Assembly (NCBI GenBank): GCA_015075725.1
Contig: JABTTV010000001.1
Span: 4,331,223 to 4,395,222 of the forward strand
Reading direction: 5' to 3'
Origin: Anaerolineales bacterium
Lineage (GTDB): Bacteria; Chloroflexota; Anaerolineae; Anaerolineales; Villigracilaceae
Length of the DNA stretch: 64,000 nucleotides
Shown: piece by piece, positions 50,835 to 59,921 of the stretch
How positions within the stretch are numbered: position 1 is the first letter of the stretch
How the letters are laid out: each line of letters starts with the position of its first letter
Made by a program: the position numbers and the translations under genes
The notes under the pieces: generated by a model
Told to the model about the DNA's origin: nothing
Database searches by the model: none
Seen by the model: the letters and a program-made list of their open reading frames with translations, nothing else

Positions 50835-52154
50835 TCAACGTCTTGTCGGCGGGTCTGGGGACTTGCCTTTCATGAAAATCTCGGGACCGAGCTTGTATCC
50901 CGCCGCCTCGAGCCTCGGGGTGAAGAGGGGGCGGATACCCGTAGGCTTCAACTCGCCCAGGACAGTTCCGTCCTCGGTCACGCCTGTCTGGTTGAATTTG
51001 AATATGTCGGTCAGAACAACGACATCGCCTTCCATTCCCGCCACCTCAGTGATGGCAGTTACTTTGCGATTCCCGTCTTTGAGGCGCGTTTGTTGAATGA
51101 TCAAATCGACTGCAGAGGAGATTTGCTGCCGCACAACCTTGAGGGGCAGTTCCATCCCCGCCATCAAGACCAGTGTTTCCAACCGGGAGATGGCATCCCT
51201 CGGGCTATTGGCGTGGACGGTCGTCAACGATCCGTCGTGACCGGTATTCATTGCCTGAAGCATATCGAGCGCTTCGCCGCCGCGCACCTCACCCACTACG
51301 ATCCGGTCGGGACGCATTCTCAGGGAATTCCTTACAAGGTCGCGGATGGTCACAGCATTCAATCCGTCTGCATTGGGGGGTTTCGTCTCCATGCGCATGA
51401 CATGGTCTTGTTGAAGCTGCAATTCAGCGGCGTCTTCGATGGTGATGATTCGTTCGTTCTCGGGAATAAAACCGGAGACGACGTTCAAGAGCGTGGTTTT
51501 ACCGGAGCCTGTCCCGCCTGAAATCAGGATATTAAATCGAGCTTTGACACAGGCTCCCAGGAACTCTGCCATATGGGCGGTGATCGAGCCGAAATTGATC
51601 AGGTCTTCGACACCCAGTTTATCCTTGTGGAATTTTCGAATGGTGATGGAGGGCCCGTCGATCGAAACGGGGCGCACAACGGCATTGACGCGCGAACCGT
51701 CGGGCAGGCGGGCATCGACGGTCGGCGAGTCGAAATCGATATGGCGTCCCAACGGCAGGATGATCCGTTCGATGATCCGCAAGACGTGATCGTCGTCATC
51801 GAATGCAATTTCGCTTTTTATCAATCGACCCTTTTTCTCAATGAAGACTTTTTTCGGTCCGTTGACCATGATCTCTGAGATATCCGGATCGTCCAATAAC
51901 GGTTGTAAAGGACCGTACCCGAGCAGGTCATTCAGTACCTGGCGGAAAATATCCTTTTTCAGGTCTTCAGGCAAACTCAACTGGGTTGACTCGAATGCGC
52001 GTCCTATATTTTGTGTAATAAAGTTGCCTCTCATGGACGCTTCCACACCCTCGATTTCCAGCGCGCGCAGGAGGGTATCCGCCAGATATTTTTTCAGGCG
52101 GATGAGGTCCTGCCCGGTCAGTCGCTGCGGGGCATTCCCTCGCTCAGCATTCAT
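50835..52154 (-). CDS. cpaF: CpaF/TadA-type secretion ATPase
   Basis: 439-aa hexameric ATPase of the Flp/Tad pilus branch of type II/IV secretion. The N-terminal domain holds DLLGYGPLQPLLDDPDISEIMVNG. Walker A is ISGGTGSGKTT, the Asp box IITIEDAAELQL, Walker B RIVVGEVRGGEA and the His box TGHDGSLTTVHANS. It powers pilus assembly at the cytoplasmic face. ATG 52154 forms an ATGA overlap with the upstream DUF6812-like gene. TadB, TadC and pilin genes, normally next, are absent here. Confidence 0.95.
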   Translation of the reverse strand: MNAERGNAPQRLTGQDLIRLKKYLADTLLRALEIEGVEASMRGNFITQNIGRAFESTQLSLPEDLKKDIFRQVLNDLLGYGPLQPLLDDPDISEIMVNGPKKVFIEKKGRLIKSEIAFDDDDHVLRIIERIILPLGRHIDFDSPTVDARLPDGSRVNAVVRPVSIDGPSITIRKFHKDKLGVEDLINFGSITAHMAEFLGACVKARFNILISGGTGSGKTTLLNVVSGFIPENERIITIEDAAELQLQQDHVMRMETKPPNADGLNAVTIRDLVRNSLRMRPDRIVVGEVRGGEALDMLQAMNTGHDGSLTTVHANSPRDAISRLETLVLMAGMELPLKVVRQQISSAVDLIIQQTRLKDGNRKVTAITEVAGMEGDVVVLTDIFKFNQTGVTEDGTVLGELKPTGIRPLFTPRLEAAGYKLGPEIFMKGKSPDPPTRR

Positions 52155-52450
52155 GAGTTCGAATCCCGTGTGTGCTCTTCGGAAAGGGGCATGATCCAAA
52201 CGATCTGGTTCTTCTGTACCGCCAGAAAGGAGCTCGAAAAGATCGTGTTCCCGGCCGGGTCTGTCACCTTCGCATCGGTGACTGCAAGAAATTGCTCGCC
52301 ATTCTCGAGTTCATCCTTATATCGTTCGTTTTGCCGAACGTGGACAAACCCGCGCACAAGATTTGAAGTGGTTTGTATGACCGACGGTATGGGGATCTTA
52401 TGAATGACATTGGTAAAGTATTTCCCTTTTTCGTCATATTCGATTGTCAT
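52151..52450 (-). CDS. DUF6812-like small protein
   Basis: 99 aa, largely beta, reading TTSNLVRGFVHVRQNERYKDEL, FLAVTDAKV and SSFLAVQKNQIVWIMP. This pattern matches small proteins often found beside CpaF-type genes. It overlaps cpaF by ATGA and follows cpaE by 26 bp, so it is expressed with them. The fold suggests a PilZ-like or SH3-like module, but function is unknown. No signal peptide or membrane helix is seen. Confidence 0.8.
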   Translation of the reverse strand: MTIEYDEKGKYFTNVIHKIPIPSVIQTTSNLVRGFVHVRQNERYKDELENGEQFLAVTDAKVTDPAGNTIFSSSFLAVQKNQIVWIMPLSEEHTRDSNS

Positions 52451-52476
52451 GGCATTCTCCCGCCGCCGGGGCGGGC

Positions 52477-53628
52477 TTATCCCCCGCGTATCTTGCGGGC
52501 AAGGGCAGCCATTTCACCGGCGGTGTCGTGAAAAATAATGGACGCGGTATCATTCGGGAATTTTAACGTATAAGGTCGGTGCTGGCTACTCGCAAACGCG
52601 AGGTTGGTATCGAGATAGGGGACCGCGGCATTGACCGTTACACCAAGGATGTTTTCCGCTTCCCGTTTACTCAATCCTTCCAAACCGGCGTGTCGGTTGA
52701 GAATCGTATAAACCGAATCCCCTTTCACTCCCTTTGTTTTCAAATAATTCAGCATGGTTCCGGTGAGCGAGATCGTGCTTACATCGGTGCTGATGAGCAG
52801 CGCGACAAGGTCGGCATTCTGAATCAGCGGAAGAGTGATCTTCGACAGTGAACGCCCGATATCCACAAGAACGAAGTCATAGGCGGCTTTCAGCCCGGAG
52901 ATCATATCCCATATGCGTTCCACATTCAGTTGATTGCTCTGTTCGGGGTCAGGCGAACCTGCCATGAGGTGGAAGCGCCATTGCTCGATCACAGGCAGGG
53001 CATGTTTGAGAAAATCGGGGGAAGTTTCGAGCGCGGATCGCTCCGCCAGGGTGACGATATTTTCATCCCCATCGTATCCCACGATCGGGGCAATCGAACC
53101 GATGGGGAATACCAGATCCGCAACGGCAACACGCGCATCCGGATTGAGTTTGGAGATCTCCACGCCCATATTCGCACAAATGGAGGATGTACCTGTACCG
53201 CCCTTTGCGCTGAGAAAGACGATCATCAAGCCGCCCTTTTTCATTGACTCCCCTGAAATCCCAAATATCCGCCGGACAGCATCTCCCAGCAGGGCGACTG
53301 CCTGCCCGGATTTGGTGATGTAATCACTAAACCCCGCATCCTGGCAGGATTTGATTCGGGCAGGATTATGGTCGCTGCTGAGCGCCACCAAATGTAAATG
53401 GCTGGTACGCGGATCGTTATGAAGTTTGGATGCCAGATCCTCCCCTCTCAGATCGGACAATGCCGGATCGATGACCGCCATATCCGGATGGTCGCGCCAC
53501 GCGGAGATCAATCCCTCCTTGCCCGACCCGGCCTGAAGGATTTCAAATCCCAGATCATGTAATTTTCTTGCTATGAAGTTACTGCTTGCTGCGTCTGAAT
53601 CGACGATTAAAATTTTCTTTTGAGGCAT
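52477..53628 (-). CDS. CpaE-type receiver plus MinD/ParA-like ATPase
   Basis: 383 aa. An N-terminal receiver-like domain (about 1-120; ILIVDSDAASSNF, Asp in VIDPALSD) is followed by a P-loop ATPase of the MinD/CpaE type (deviant Walker A FLSAKGGTGTSS, DLVFPIGS, DFVLVDIGRSLS). CpaE proteins place the pilus machine at a pole or membrane site. Internal ATG 53628 with an AAAAGG site is favoured over ATG 53658. It lies in the middle of a six-gene signalling and pilus cluster, between an OmpR regulator and cpaF. Confidence 0.92.
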   Translation of the reverse strand: MPQKKILIVDSDAASSNFIARKLHDLGFEILQAGSGKEGLISAWRDHPDMAVIDPALSDLRGEDLASKLHNDPRTSHLHLVALSSDHNPARIKSCQDAGFSDYITKSGQAVALLGDAVRRIFGISGESMKKGGLMIVFLSAKGGTGTSSICANMGVEISKLNPDARVAVADLVFPIGSIAPIVGYDGDENIVTLAERSALETSPDFLKHALPVIEQWRFHLMAGSPDPEQSNQLNVERIWDMISGLKAAYDFVLVDIGRSLSKITLPLIQNADLVALLISTDVSTISLTGTMLNYLKTKGVKGDSVYTILNRHAGLEGLSKREAENILGVTVNAAVPYLDTNLAFASSQHRPYTLKFPNDTASIIFHDTAGEMAALARKIRGG

Positions 53629-53667
53629 GGCCTTTTCCGTGCGCATGCCCGTCGTCATGCGCGGGTA

Positions 53668-54363
53668 TCACGTTTCCGTGGGGGGCATCAGGTATCCCAG
53701 ACCGGAACGCGTGACAATATGCCGGGGGGTGTGAGCATCCTTCTCGAGTTTCTGGCGCAGGCGTGCGATGCTCACCCATAATATTTCCTTGTCGTTCTTG
53801 TACTCGACCCCCCATACATTCGTCAGCAGTTCCTCCGATGTGAGAATCTTGCCGACGTTATGCGCAAAGTGCAGCAGGAGCTTGTATTCTGTGGCGGAGA
53901 GGGAGACAGGCTCCTCACCGCGCCAGACCTCTGCGCGGGCAAAATCGATCTTAAGATCGTCATGCGTAAAGAACCGCACCTGGCCCGCATCGCTTGTAGT
54001 AGTTGCCCGTCGCAGAACCGCCCTCACCCTCGCCAACAGCTCGGTGGCAGAGAACGGCTTGACAAGATAATCATCCGCGCCGAGGTCGAGACCCCGCACC
54101 CTGTCCTGTTCCTCGCCGCGCGCGGTGAGGATCACGATAGGCACGTTGGTGAATTCACGCAGACGCTGGGTGGCGCCAAACCCATCGAGCCGCGGCATCA
54201 TGACATCCATCAACACCAGGTCGATCGGATTTGCAGAAAACACATCCAGCGCCTGCATCCCATCCTGGGCGGTGACCACCTCGTAACCTTCGGTACGCAG
54301 GTTTGCTTCCAGGAGACGCAGGTATCGAGGTTCATCGTCGACGATCAATATACGCTTTGCCAT
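53668..54363 (-). CDS. OmpR/PhoB-family response regulator
   Basis: 231 aa. The receiver has the acidic pair in IVDDEPRYL, phospho-Asp in LVLMDVMMPR, Thr in LTARG and Lys in LVKPFSATE. The winged-helix output domain reads LSATEYKLLLHFAHNVGKILTSEELLTNVWG, ending with a LRQKLE recognition region and TRSGLGYLM. It lies 31 bp after a histidine kinase and just upstream of cpaE, so it likely receives phosphate from one or both kinases and may control this cluster. Confidence 0.95.
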   Translation of the reverse strand: MAKRILIVDDEPRYLRLLEANLRTEGYEVVTAQDGMQALDVFSANPIDLVLMDVMMPRLDGFGATQRLREFTNVPIVILTARGEEQDRVRGLDLGADDYLVKPFSATELLARVRAVLRRATTTSDAGQVRFFTHDDLKIDFARAEVWRGEEPVSLSATEYKLLLHFAHNVGKILTSEELLTNVWGVEYKNDKEILWVSIARLRQKLEKDAHTPRHIVTRSGLGYLMPPTET

Positions 54364-54394
54364 AGGGTGACTCCTTGAAGGTTGATTGCTTGGG

Positions 54395-55582
54395 TCAAAG
54401 CGCCGGATTGGCAGGCAGTTCGATATAGAAGGTCGTCCCGCGATCCAACACTGACTCTACCCAAATATTACCATGATGCGCCATAACAATTTGCTTGCAA
54501 ATATAAAGCCCCAACCCCGTGCCGGTCACCGTGCGCTCGCCCGGAACGCGGTAGAAACGTTCGAACAGGAAAGGAATGAATTCCTCCGGGATGCCCTCGC
54601 CCCCGTCGGTGAAGGACACCCTGACTTTTCCATTCACAGCCTTCGCGCCTATCGTGATCTTCGTGCCGGGAGCATATTTAATGGCATTGCTGAAAAGATT
54701 TTCGAACACCTGCGAGAGGCGCACCCCATCCCCCAGAACAGACGGGACAGGTTCTAGCTGCAGATCGACAACAAGGCGCGGGTGATGCATCTGCACCCGG
54801 GAGGCAACATCGCGCACGAGAGCATCGAGCCGAATGGGAGAGAATTTGAATTGGATGGTCTTGCTTTGCAGGCGGGCAGACTCAAGCATGTCTTCGATCA
54901 ATTTCGCAAGACGGTCTGTCTCTTCATCAATGATCGTCAAAAATTCACGCTGGGTGGCTTCATCCCATTTCGTATCCTGGCGCAGGAGGCTTGTGCTGTA
55001 ACCTTTGATAAAACCAAGGGGGGTCCGCAATTCATGCGAAATGGTCGAAACGAAATCATCCTGCAGGCGCATCTGCCTCTGGACGGAATCCAATTCATTG
55101 CGCGCCTCCTGAAGTTCCTTGTGCTCGATCAGGGCTGAGGTCCAAACCGCCTGAAGCGACGCGATATGGATGTGGACATCCGAATATTCCGGTCCTCCAA
55201 AGCGGACAAATAACAAAGCGCCTCGCAGCTTCGAACCGATATAAAGAGGTACTCCCAACAAGTAGGTCTGCGAAATGCGATCATCATTCCTCGAGCCTTT
55301 TTTGGGACCGTGAATCACCATGTGTTCGTTCATGATGACATCGTTCGCCGCGACCTCCCCCCAGGCCGCATCTGCTTCTGCGGTCTTTCCCCGTCCCATG
55401 GCGCGGGCATAGAGGATATCCAAGCCGCGCGTCTTTCGGTCGCTCAGGTAGATGGCGACATTGTCGAAAACAAAGAAACTCCGCATGGAAAGGAACAGGA
55501 CATCCAACGCGGATTTTATATCCGGCTTCGATTGCACCTCCTGGAAAATGCGGTGTAATTCTGAAAGCGTGCCCTTGTCCAT
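54395..55582 (-). CDS. GAF-containing sensor histidine kinase
   Basis: 395 aa. A GAF-like domain (about 15-160) precedes a HisKA domain with STISHELRTPLGFIKGYS, then a HATPase with N-box NLFSNAIKYAPG, G1 TDGGEGIP and G2 GTGLGLYIC. No TM helix is visible, so it is a cytoplasmic kinase probably sensing a small ligand, redox state or light-related cofactor. Its gene begins 3 bp after the upstream kinase, implying that both feed the same OmpR regulator. Confidence 0.93.
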   Translation of the reverse strand: MDKGTLSELHRIFQEVQSKPDIKSALDVLFLSMRSFFVFDNVAIYLSDRKTRGLDILYARAMGRGKTAEADAAWGEVAANDVIMNEHMVIHGPKKGSRNDDRISQTYLLGVPLYIGSKLRGALLFVRFGGPEYSDVHIHIASLQAVWTSALIEHKELQEARNELDSVQRQMRLQDDFVSTISHELRTPLGFIKGYSTSLLRQDTKWDEATQREFLTIIDEETDRLAKLIEDMLESARLQSKTIQFKFSPIRLDALVRDVASRVQMHHPRLVVDLQLEPVPSVLGDGVRLSQVFENLFSNAIKYAPGTKITIGAKAVNGKVRVSFTDGGEGIPEEFIPFLFERFYRVPGERTVTGTGLGLYICKQIVMAHHGNIWVESVLDRGTTFYIELPANPAL

Positions 55583-55585
55583 GGC

Positions 55586-56608
55586 TCAATCGCGAATAGC
55601 CAACAGCGGGAATTTGAAAGAAGTGCCTTTGCCTTCTGTGGATTTAACATCGAGCAGGGAGCCGTGCGCTTCGATGATCTGCCTCACCAACGATAATCCC
55701 AGACCGGTCCCGCCCTGGCGGCGTGTCGGAGATCCATCCAATTGATGGAAGGGCTCGAAGATCTCGTTCATCCGTCCCTGCGGGATCCCGATCCCCGTGT
55801 CCCGGACAACCACAAGGATTAAGTTCTTCCCCTCCCCTTCAAGAGAGACGGTAACGCTTCCGCCCGACGGGGTGAACTTGATCCCGTTATCGAGCAATTG
55901 CCCCACAACCCAGCCGATCTTCTCCCCGTCTGCCTGAACGAAGGGAATCCCATCCGGCGCTTCCACGATCAATTTTACGCCGCGATCTTCCGCCTTGCGC
56001 GCCGCGCTTACAGCCACCAACGACACTATGCGGCGGATATCCACTCTATCGAGTTTCATGCTCATTTCCCCGCGGGAGGAAAGCGAGAACATGATCAGAT
56101 CTTCGATCATATCCTCCAGTTTCCCTGTCGCGCGCTGGCTGACCGTGAGGGCGTGCCTCTGTTCGTCCGTGATCTTGCCGAGCGATTCCGAAACCAGTAA
56201 TTCAATATATCCCTTGATGTGCGTGAGCGGTGTGCGTAATTCGTGGGAGATGTTCGACACGAAGTTCGCCTTCATCTGATTGAGTTCGGAGAGCCGGTTC
56301 ATGGCTTCGTTCAGGTCGGCCGTCCGTTCGCGAACGCGCTGCTCGAGATTTCTATTGGCAGATTGCAAAGCGGTGCGCAGTTGGATGATCTGCTCGGTGA
56401 TGATCTGGTCCAGGGTTTCCCGGTTGAGCAGCTTCATCTCTATCAACGCCTGCCCCAACAAAGCCTGTCCGCCCTTCTCTGCCGCATCCTGCTGATATGC
56501 AAGAGCGCGCAAAAGGTCGATCTCATTGATCAACCCTTTCTGGACGAGGTATTCGCCCAACCGGGGAACGAGCATCTCAGGGGATAATTTTGGCAAGTTC
56601 GATTCCAT
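55586..56608 (-). CDS. Histidine kinase with N-terminal MshEN/GspE-N-like domain
   Basis: 340 aa. Residues about 10-75 hold a duplicated helix-loop pattern (RLGEYLVQKGLINEIDLLRAL and LGQALIEMKLLNRETLDQII) like the MshEN domain of type II secretion ATPases, which in known cases binds c-di-GMP. A coiled coil (75-115) connects to HisKA with SNISHELRTPLTHIKGYI and a HATPase (DNGIKFTP, DTGIGIP, GTGLGLSLV). The kinase has no TM helix. It is the first gene of a unit with a second kinase, an OmpR regulator, CpaE and CpaF, which suggests a link between c-di-GMP and pilus control; this is inference. Confidence 0.9.
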   Translation of the reverse strand: MESNLPKLSPEMLVPRLGEYLVQKGLINEIDLLRALAYQQDAAEKGGQALLGQALIEMKLLNRETLDQIITEQIIQLRTALQSANRNLEQRVRERTADLNEAMNRLSELNQMKANFVSNISHELRTPLTHIKGYIELLVSESLGKITDEQRHALTVSQRATGKLEDMIEDLIMFSLSSRGEMSMKLDRVDIRRIVSLVAVSAARKAEDRGVKLIVEAPDGIPFVQADGEKIGWVVGQLLDNGIKFTPSGGSVTVSLEGEGKNLILVVVRDTGIGIPQGRMNEIFEPFHQLDGSPTRRQGGTGLGLSLVRQIIEAHGSLLDVKSTEGKGTSFKFPLLAIRD

Positions 56609-56627
56609 ACTGCATCATCCAGATAGG

Positions 56628-58208
56628 TCAGCCGACGACCCATTTTCCATCAATCATGACAGCAGAAGGCTTGATTGTCAACAGGTTCGCCGGGTCGATT
56701 TCAAACGGGTCCTCTTCGAGGACGATCAGGTCGGCGTGATAATTTTCGGCAAGTTTGCCAAGCCGGTCTTCCGCATAGGCGGCATAGGCGGCGCCGGAGG
56801 TATATGCCGACAAGGCTTCGGCGAGTGTCAATTTTTGTTCGGGGTACCAGCCAGCGGAGGAGGGAGAGCCGTCGGCACGCTGCCGGGTAATCGCGGCGTG
56901 CAATCCCCAAAATGGATTGGGAGACTCCACCGGCGCATCCGATCCAAAAGCCAGCAGCGCGCCGTAATTCAATTGAGTCCGCCAGGCATAAGAGAGCCTG
57001 GAGCGTTCGCCCCAGTAACGATCCGCGGCGTGCATATCGGATGTGGCATGGATGGGCTGCATGGATGCAACGACATCGAGATTCGCAAGACGCGGCGCAT
57101 CGTCGGGATGAATGACCTGCACATGCTCGATGCGATGGCGTAAATGCGGCAGACCGTTTTGTGTTTCATATCTTCTCAATTGCTCGAAGGCATTAAGCAC
57201 TTCATGATTCGCTTTATCGCCGATCGCATGGACGGTCATGCTCAGACCCACATCAGCCGCTTTGCGGGCGTGTTCGAAAAGTTCTTCGCCGTCCATGTTA
57301 AGAATTCCTTTATTGTCCGGCTCGCCCTCATACGGTTGGAACATCGCCGCCGTGCGCGGACCGAGCGCGCCGTCCATGAAGGCTTTGACCGAGCCGATCC
57401 AAAGCATGTCATCGCCAAAGCCGCTTTTCAAACCGAGGTCGTTCGCCTGCTCGACGCTTTCCACCGGAATGTTCTTGCATACGCGTATTTTTAGTTTGCC
57501 CTTCGCATTCAATGATTGCAATGCCATGAAAGAATCCCGCCGGTCGAAATCGTGGATGCCCGTGATGCCCATTCTCCATAAAACGGATTGGGCATATTCC
57601 ATGGCCGCCTCGATCCCGCCGGGGCTTGGCTGCGGGACGATGGAGCTGACCAACGCCATGGCCGTTTCGAGCAGAATTCCGGTGGCTTTACCCTTCGAGT
57701 CGCGTTGAACGGCACCATCCTTCGGGTTTGGCGTCTCATCGGTGATGTTCGCAAGTTTCAGCGCAACTGTGTTCACCCATGCCGCATGGAGCGATTTTGC
57801 GGTGAGATACACAGGGTTATTCGGCGAGACGACATCGAGATCGGCGGCTGTCGGGAAATTGCCATCCCAATCATTTTGCTGCCAGCCATGTCCCAACACC
57901 CACTCGCCGGGCTTTGACGATCTCGCCCGTTCCGCAATGCGGTTCAGACATTCATCTTTCGTCTTTGTCTCGCAATCCACTTTGGACAATCCCAGCGCAT
58001 AATGCTGCATGTGGAGATGCGCGTCGGTTAATCCCGGCAGGATGGTCGCTCCTTTCATATCATGTTTTTCGACCTTGCCGTGAGCGAGGCTTTCGAGGTT
58101 ATCCCTATCCCCCACGGCGATGACCCGCCCGCGGGCGATGAGGATCGCCGAGGCGCGTGGAGCGGTTGAATCGAGCGTGTGGATGTCCGCGTTATAGAGG
58201 AGTTTCAT
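56628..58208 (-). CDS. Amidohydrolase (YtcJ-like)
   Basis: 526 aa of the metal-dependent amidohydrolase superfamily, COG1574 type. Metal ligands appear as LTDAHLHMQHY near the N-terminus, HGWQ and a His in HAIGDKAN, then RIEHVQ and the Asp in FGSDAPVESPNP. The composite beta-sandwich uses both termini (LYNADIHTLD at the start and AVMIDGKWVVG at the end). The substrate is unknown; many relatives act on cyclic amides or N-acyl compounds. It lies 3 bp after parB on the same strand, so it is a cotranscribed passenger of the parAB unit. Confidence 0.9.
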   Translation of the reverse strand: MKLLYNADIHTLDSTAPRASAILIARGRVIAVGDRDNLESLAHGKVEKHDMKGATILPGLTDAHLHMQHYALGLSKVDCETKTKDECLNRIAERARSSKPGEWVLGHGWQQNDWDGNFPTAADLDVVSPNNPVYLTAKSLHAAWVNTVALKLANITDETPNPKDGAVQRDSKGKATGILLETAMALVSSIVPQPSPGGIEAAMEYAQSVLWRMGITGIHDFDRRDSFMALQSLNAKGKLKIRVCKNIPVESVEQANDLGLKSGFGDDMLWIGSVKAFMDGALGPRTAAMFQPYEGEPDNKGILNMDGEELFEHARKAADVGLSMTVHAIGDKANHEVLNAFEQLRRYETQNGLPHLRHRIEHVQVIHPDDAPRLANLDVVASMQPIHATSDMHAADRYWGERSRLSYAWRTQLNYGALLAFGSDAPVESPNPFWGLHAAITRQRADGSPSSAGWYPEQKLTLAEALSAYTSGAAYAAYAEDRLGKLAENYHADLIVLEEDPFEIDPANLLTIKPSAVMIDGKWVVG

Positions 58209-58211
58209 ATT

Positions 58212-59072
58212 TTACGTCATCTTCTTCAACAGCGCATTCAACTCTTCGTCTGAATAATAATAGATCGTCACGGTCCCGCCCTTCTTGCCGTGCTTGAGCG
58301 TGACCTTCGTCCCAAGACTGCGCTGGAGGCGTTTTTCCACATCCGATACATCAGCATTGCGAATGAACTTCCTGACCTTCACCGGCCTCTGCCCCGTCAA
58401 CTTGCGGACGAGTTCTTCCGCCTGGCGCACGCTCAGAGAGAGATTGATGATGGTTTGCAACGCGGACGTCTGCGCTTTTTGTGTTGAAAGCCCGAGTAGG
58501 GCGCGGGCGTGACCTTCTGTGATTCTGTTGTCCACCAATGCCTGTTTGACCGGATCCGCAAGGTTTGTCAGGCGCATGGTATTGGTCACCGCCACGCGGC
58601 TCTTGCCGACGCGGCGGGCGATCATCTCGTGTGAGAGACCGAAGTCATCCGCCAGTTGATGATAAGCTTCGGCTTCCTCCATCGGGTTCAAATCTGCCCG
58701 CTGAACGTTCTCGATCAACGCCAGTTCGAGGAATTCCTGGTTGCTCGCCTGCCGCGTCACCACAGGGACGGTTTTCAACCCGGCGCGCTGCGCAGCCTGC
58801 CAGCGGCGTTCTCCCGCGATCAGGATAAACGTGCCGTCGTTCTTCGGCGAGACGATCAACGGCTGGATGACCCCATGTTCCCGAATGGACGATGCCAACT
58901 CGTCCAATTCTTCCTCCTTGAAATGCACGCGCGGCTGGCGCGGGTTGCGTTTGATGGCTTCCACCGCCACCTGCTGAATGCCGCCATGCCCGCCTTTGGC
59001 GAGCGGGATGGAAGACTTCCCGCCGGGGATGAGCGCATCCAAACCTTTGCCGAGACCTTTTCGTTGAGCCAT
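58212..59072 (-). CDS. parB: Chromosome partitioning protein ParB
   Basis: 286 aa from ATG 59072 (MAQRKGLGKGLDALIPGG is the classical N-terminus). The CTPase/ParB-N motif reads RVHFKEEELDELASSIREHGVIQPL, and the GERRWQAAQRAG box is intact. The HTH that recognises parS is LSHEMIARRVGKSRVAVTNTMRL. The C-terminal dimer region is basic. It loads on parS near the origin and works with ParA. I did not find a parS consensus in the window, so the sites lie elsewhere or are diverged. Confidence 0.95.
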   Translation of the reverse strand: MAQRKGLGKGLDALIPGGKSSIPLAKGGHGGIQQVAVEAIKRNPRQPRVHFKEEELDELASSIREHGVIQPLIVSPKNDGTFILIAGERRWQAAQRAGLKTVPVVTRQASNQEFLELALIENVQRADLNPMEEAEAYHQLADDFGLSHEMIARRVGKSRVAVTNTMRLTNLADPVKQALVDNRITEGHARALLGLSTQKAQTSALQTIINLSLSVRQAEELVRKLTGQRPVKVRKFIRNADVSDVEKRLQRSLGTKVTLKHGKKGGTVTIYYYSDEELNALLKKMT

Positions 59073-59150
59073 GTTTTCTACCTTTTCAAACACGAAGGGT
59101 CAAAATGCGTCGCTAAGGTATTCCTTTGGGTCCCTCGTGACGATTTGCGT

Positions 59151-59921
59151 TTAATTCTTATCGCCTTTCAATAATTCCTTCGCCAGTGCCTCGTATGCCT
59201 GTGCTCCGGGAGAATGCGGCGCGTATTCAGAAATGGGAAGCCCATACGATGGCGCCTCCGCCAAACGGACACTGCGCGGAACGATGCTTTTGAAGACCTG
59301 GTTCGGGAAGTGCTTGTTCACCTCGCGCACCACGTCGGTCGATAGGTTTGTCCGATTGTCGAACATCGTCAGCACCACGCCGCGCACTTTCAGTTCAGGG
59401 AAAAGAGCCGAACGGACGCGCTCGAGCGTTTCCGTCAACTGCCCCAATCCCTCCAGCGCAAGATACTCGCATTGCACCGGCACGATCACGCCGTCCATCG
59501 CCGCCATCAATCCGTTGACGGTCAGCAATCCGAGCGAAGGCGGACAATCGATCAAAACATAATCAAAGCGTCTTGCCACTTTCAATACCGCTCTGCGCAA
59601 ACGCGACTCGCGAGCAAGTTCATCGACGAGTTCCACCTCTGCGCCAGCCAGCGCCGGTGACGAAGGCAAAAGGGATAATTTCAAACGCTCGTTCAATAAA
59701 ATGTAGGGGAATATATCTTCATCGCCGAGCAAGGCTTCGTACGTGCTGTTCTCCACAGCGAGTTTATCCACGCCGAGGCAGGATGTCGCGTTTGCCTGCG
59801 GGTCGAGATCGACCACAAGCACGCGCAGTCCCATCCTGGCAAGATATGCCGCAAGGTTGATGGTGGTCGTGGTCTTGCCCACGCCGCCCTTTTGATTCAC
59901 GAGCGTATAAACCTTCGTCAA
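59151..59921 (-). CDS. parA: Chromosome partitioning ATPase ParA/Soj
   Basis: 256-aa deviant Walker ATPase: KGGVGKTTTTINLAAYLA, DLDPQANATSCLG, VLIDCPPSLGLLTVN and the C-terminal SIVPRSVRLAEAPSYG. I choose the TTG at 59921, because a GGAGG site lies seven bases upstream and the TTG overlaps the pfkB stop as TTGA. The longer ATG frame is read from within the kinase gene and makes no sense as protein. ParA binds DNA nonspecifically when ATP-bound and moves ParB-parS complexes. Confidence 0.95.
   Translation of the reverse strand: MTKVYTLVNQKGGVGKTTTTINLAAYLARMGLRVLVVDLDPQANATSCLGVDKLAVENSTYEALLGDEDIFPYILLNERLKLSLLPSSPALAGAEVELVDELARESRLRRAVLKVARRFDYVLIDCPPSLGLLTVNGLMAAMDGVIVPVQCEYLALEGLGQLTETLERVRSALFPELKVRGVVLTMFDNRTNLSTDVVREVNKHFPNQVFKSIVPRSVRLAEAPSYGLPISEYAPHSPGAQAYEALAKELLKGDKN

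Noticed and set aside
59073..59150. Possible parS site in the parA-parB gap
   Set aside because: Only a CACGAAGGG/CCCTCGTG hairpin is seen; no TGTTTCACGTGAAACA-like palindrome.
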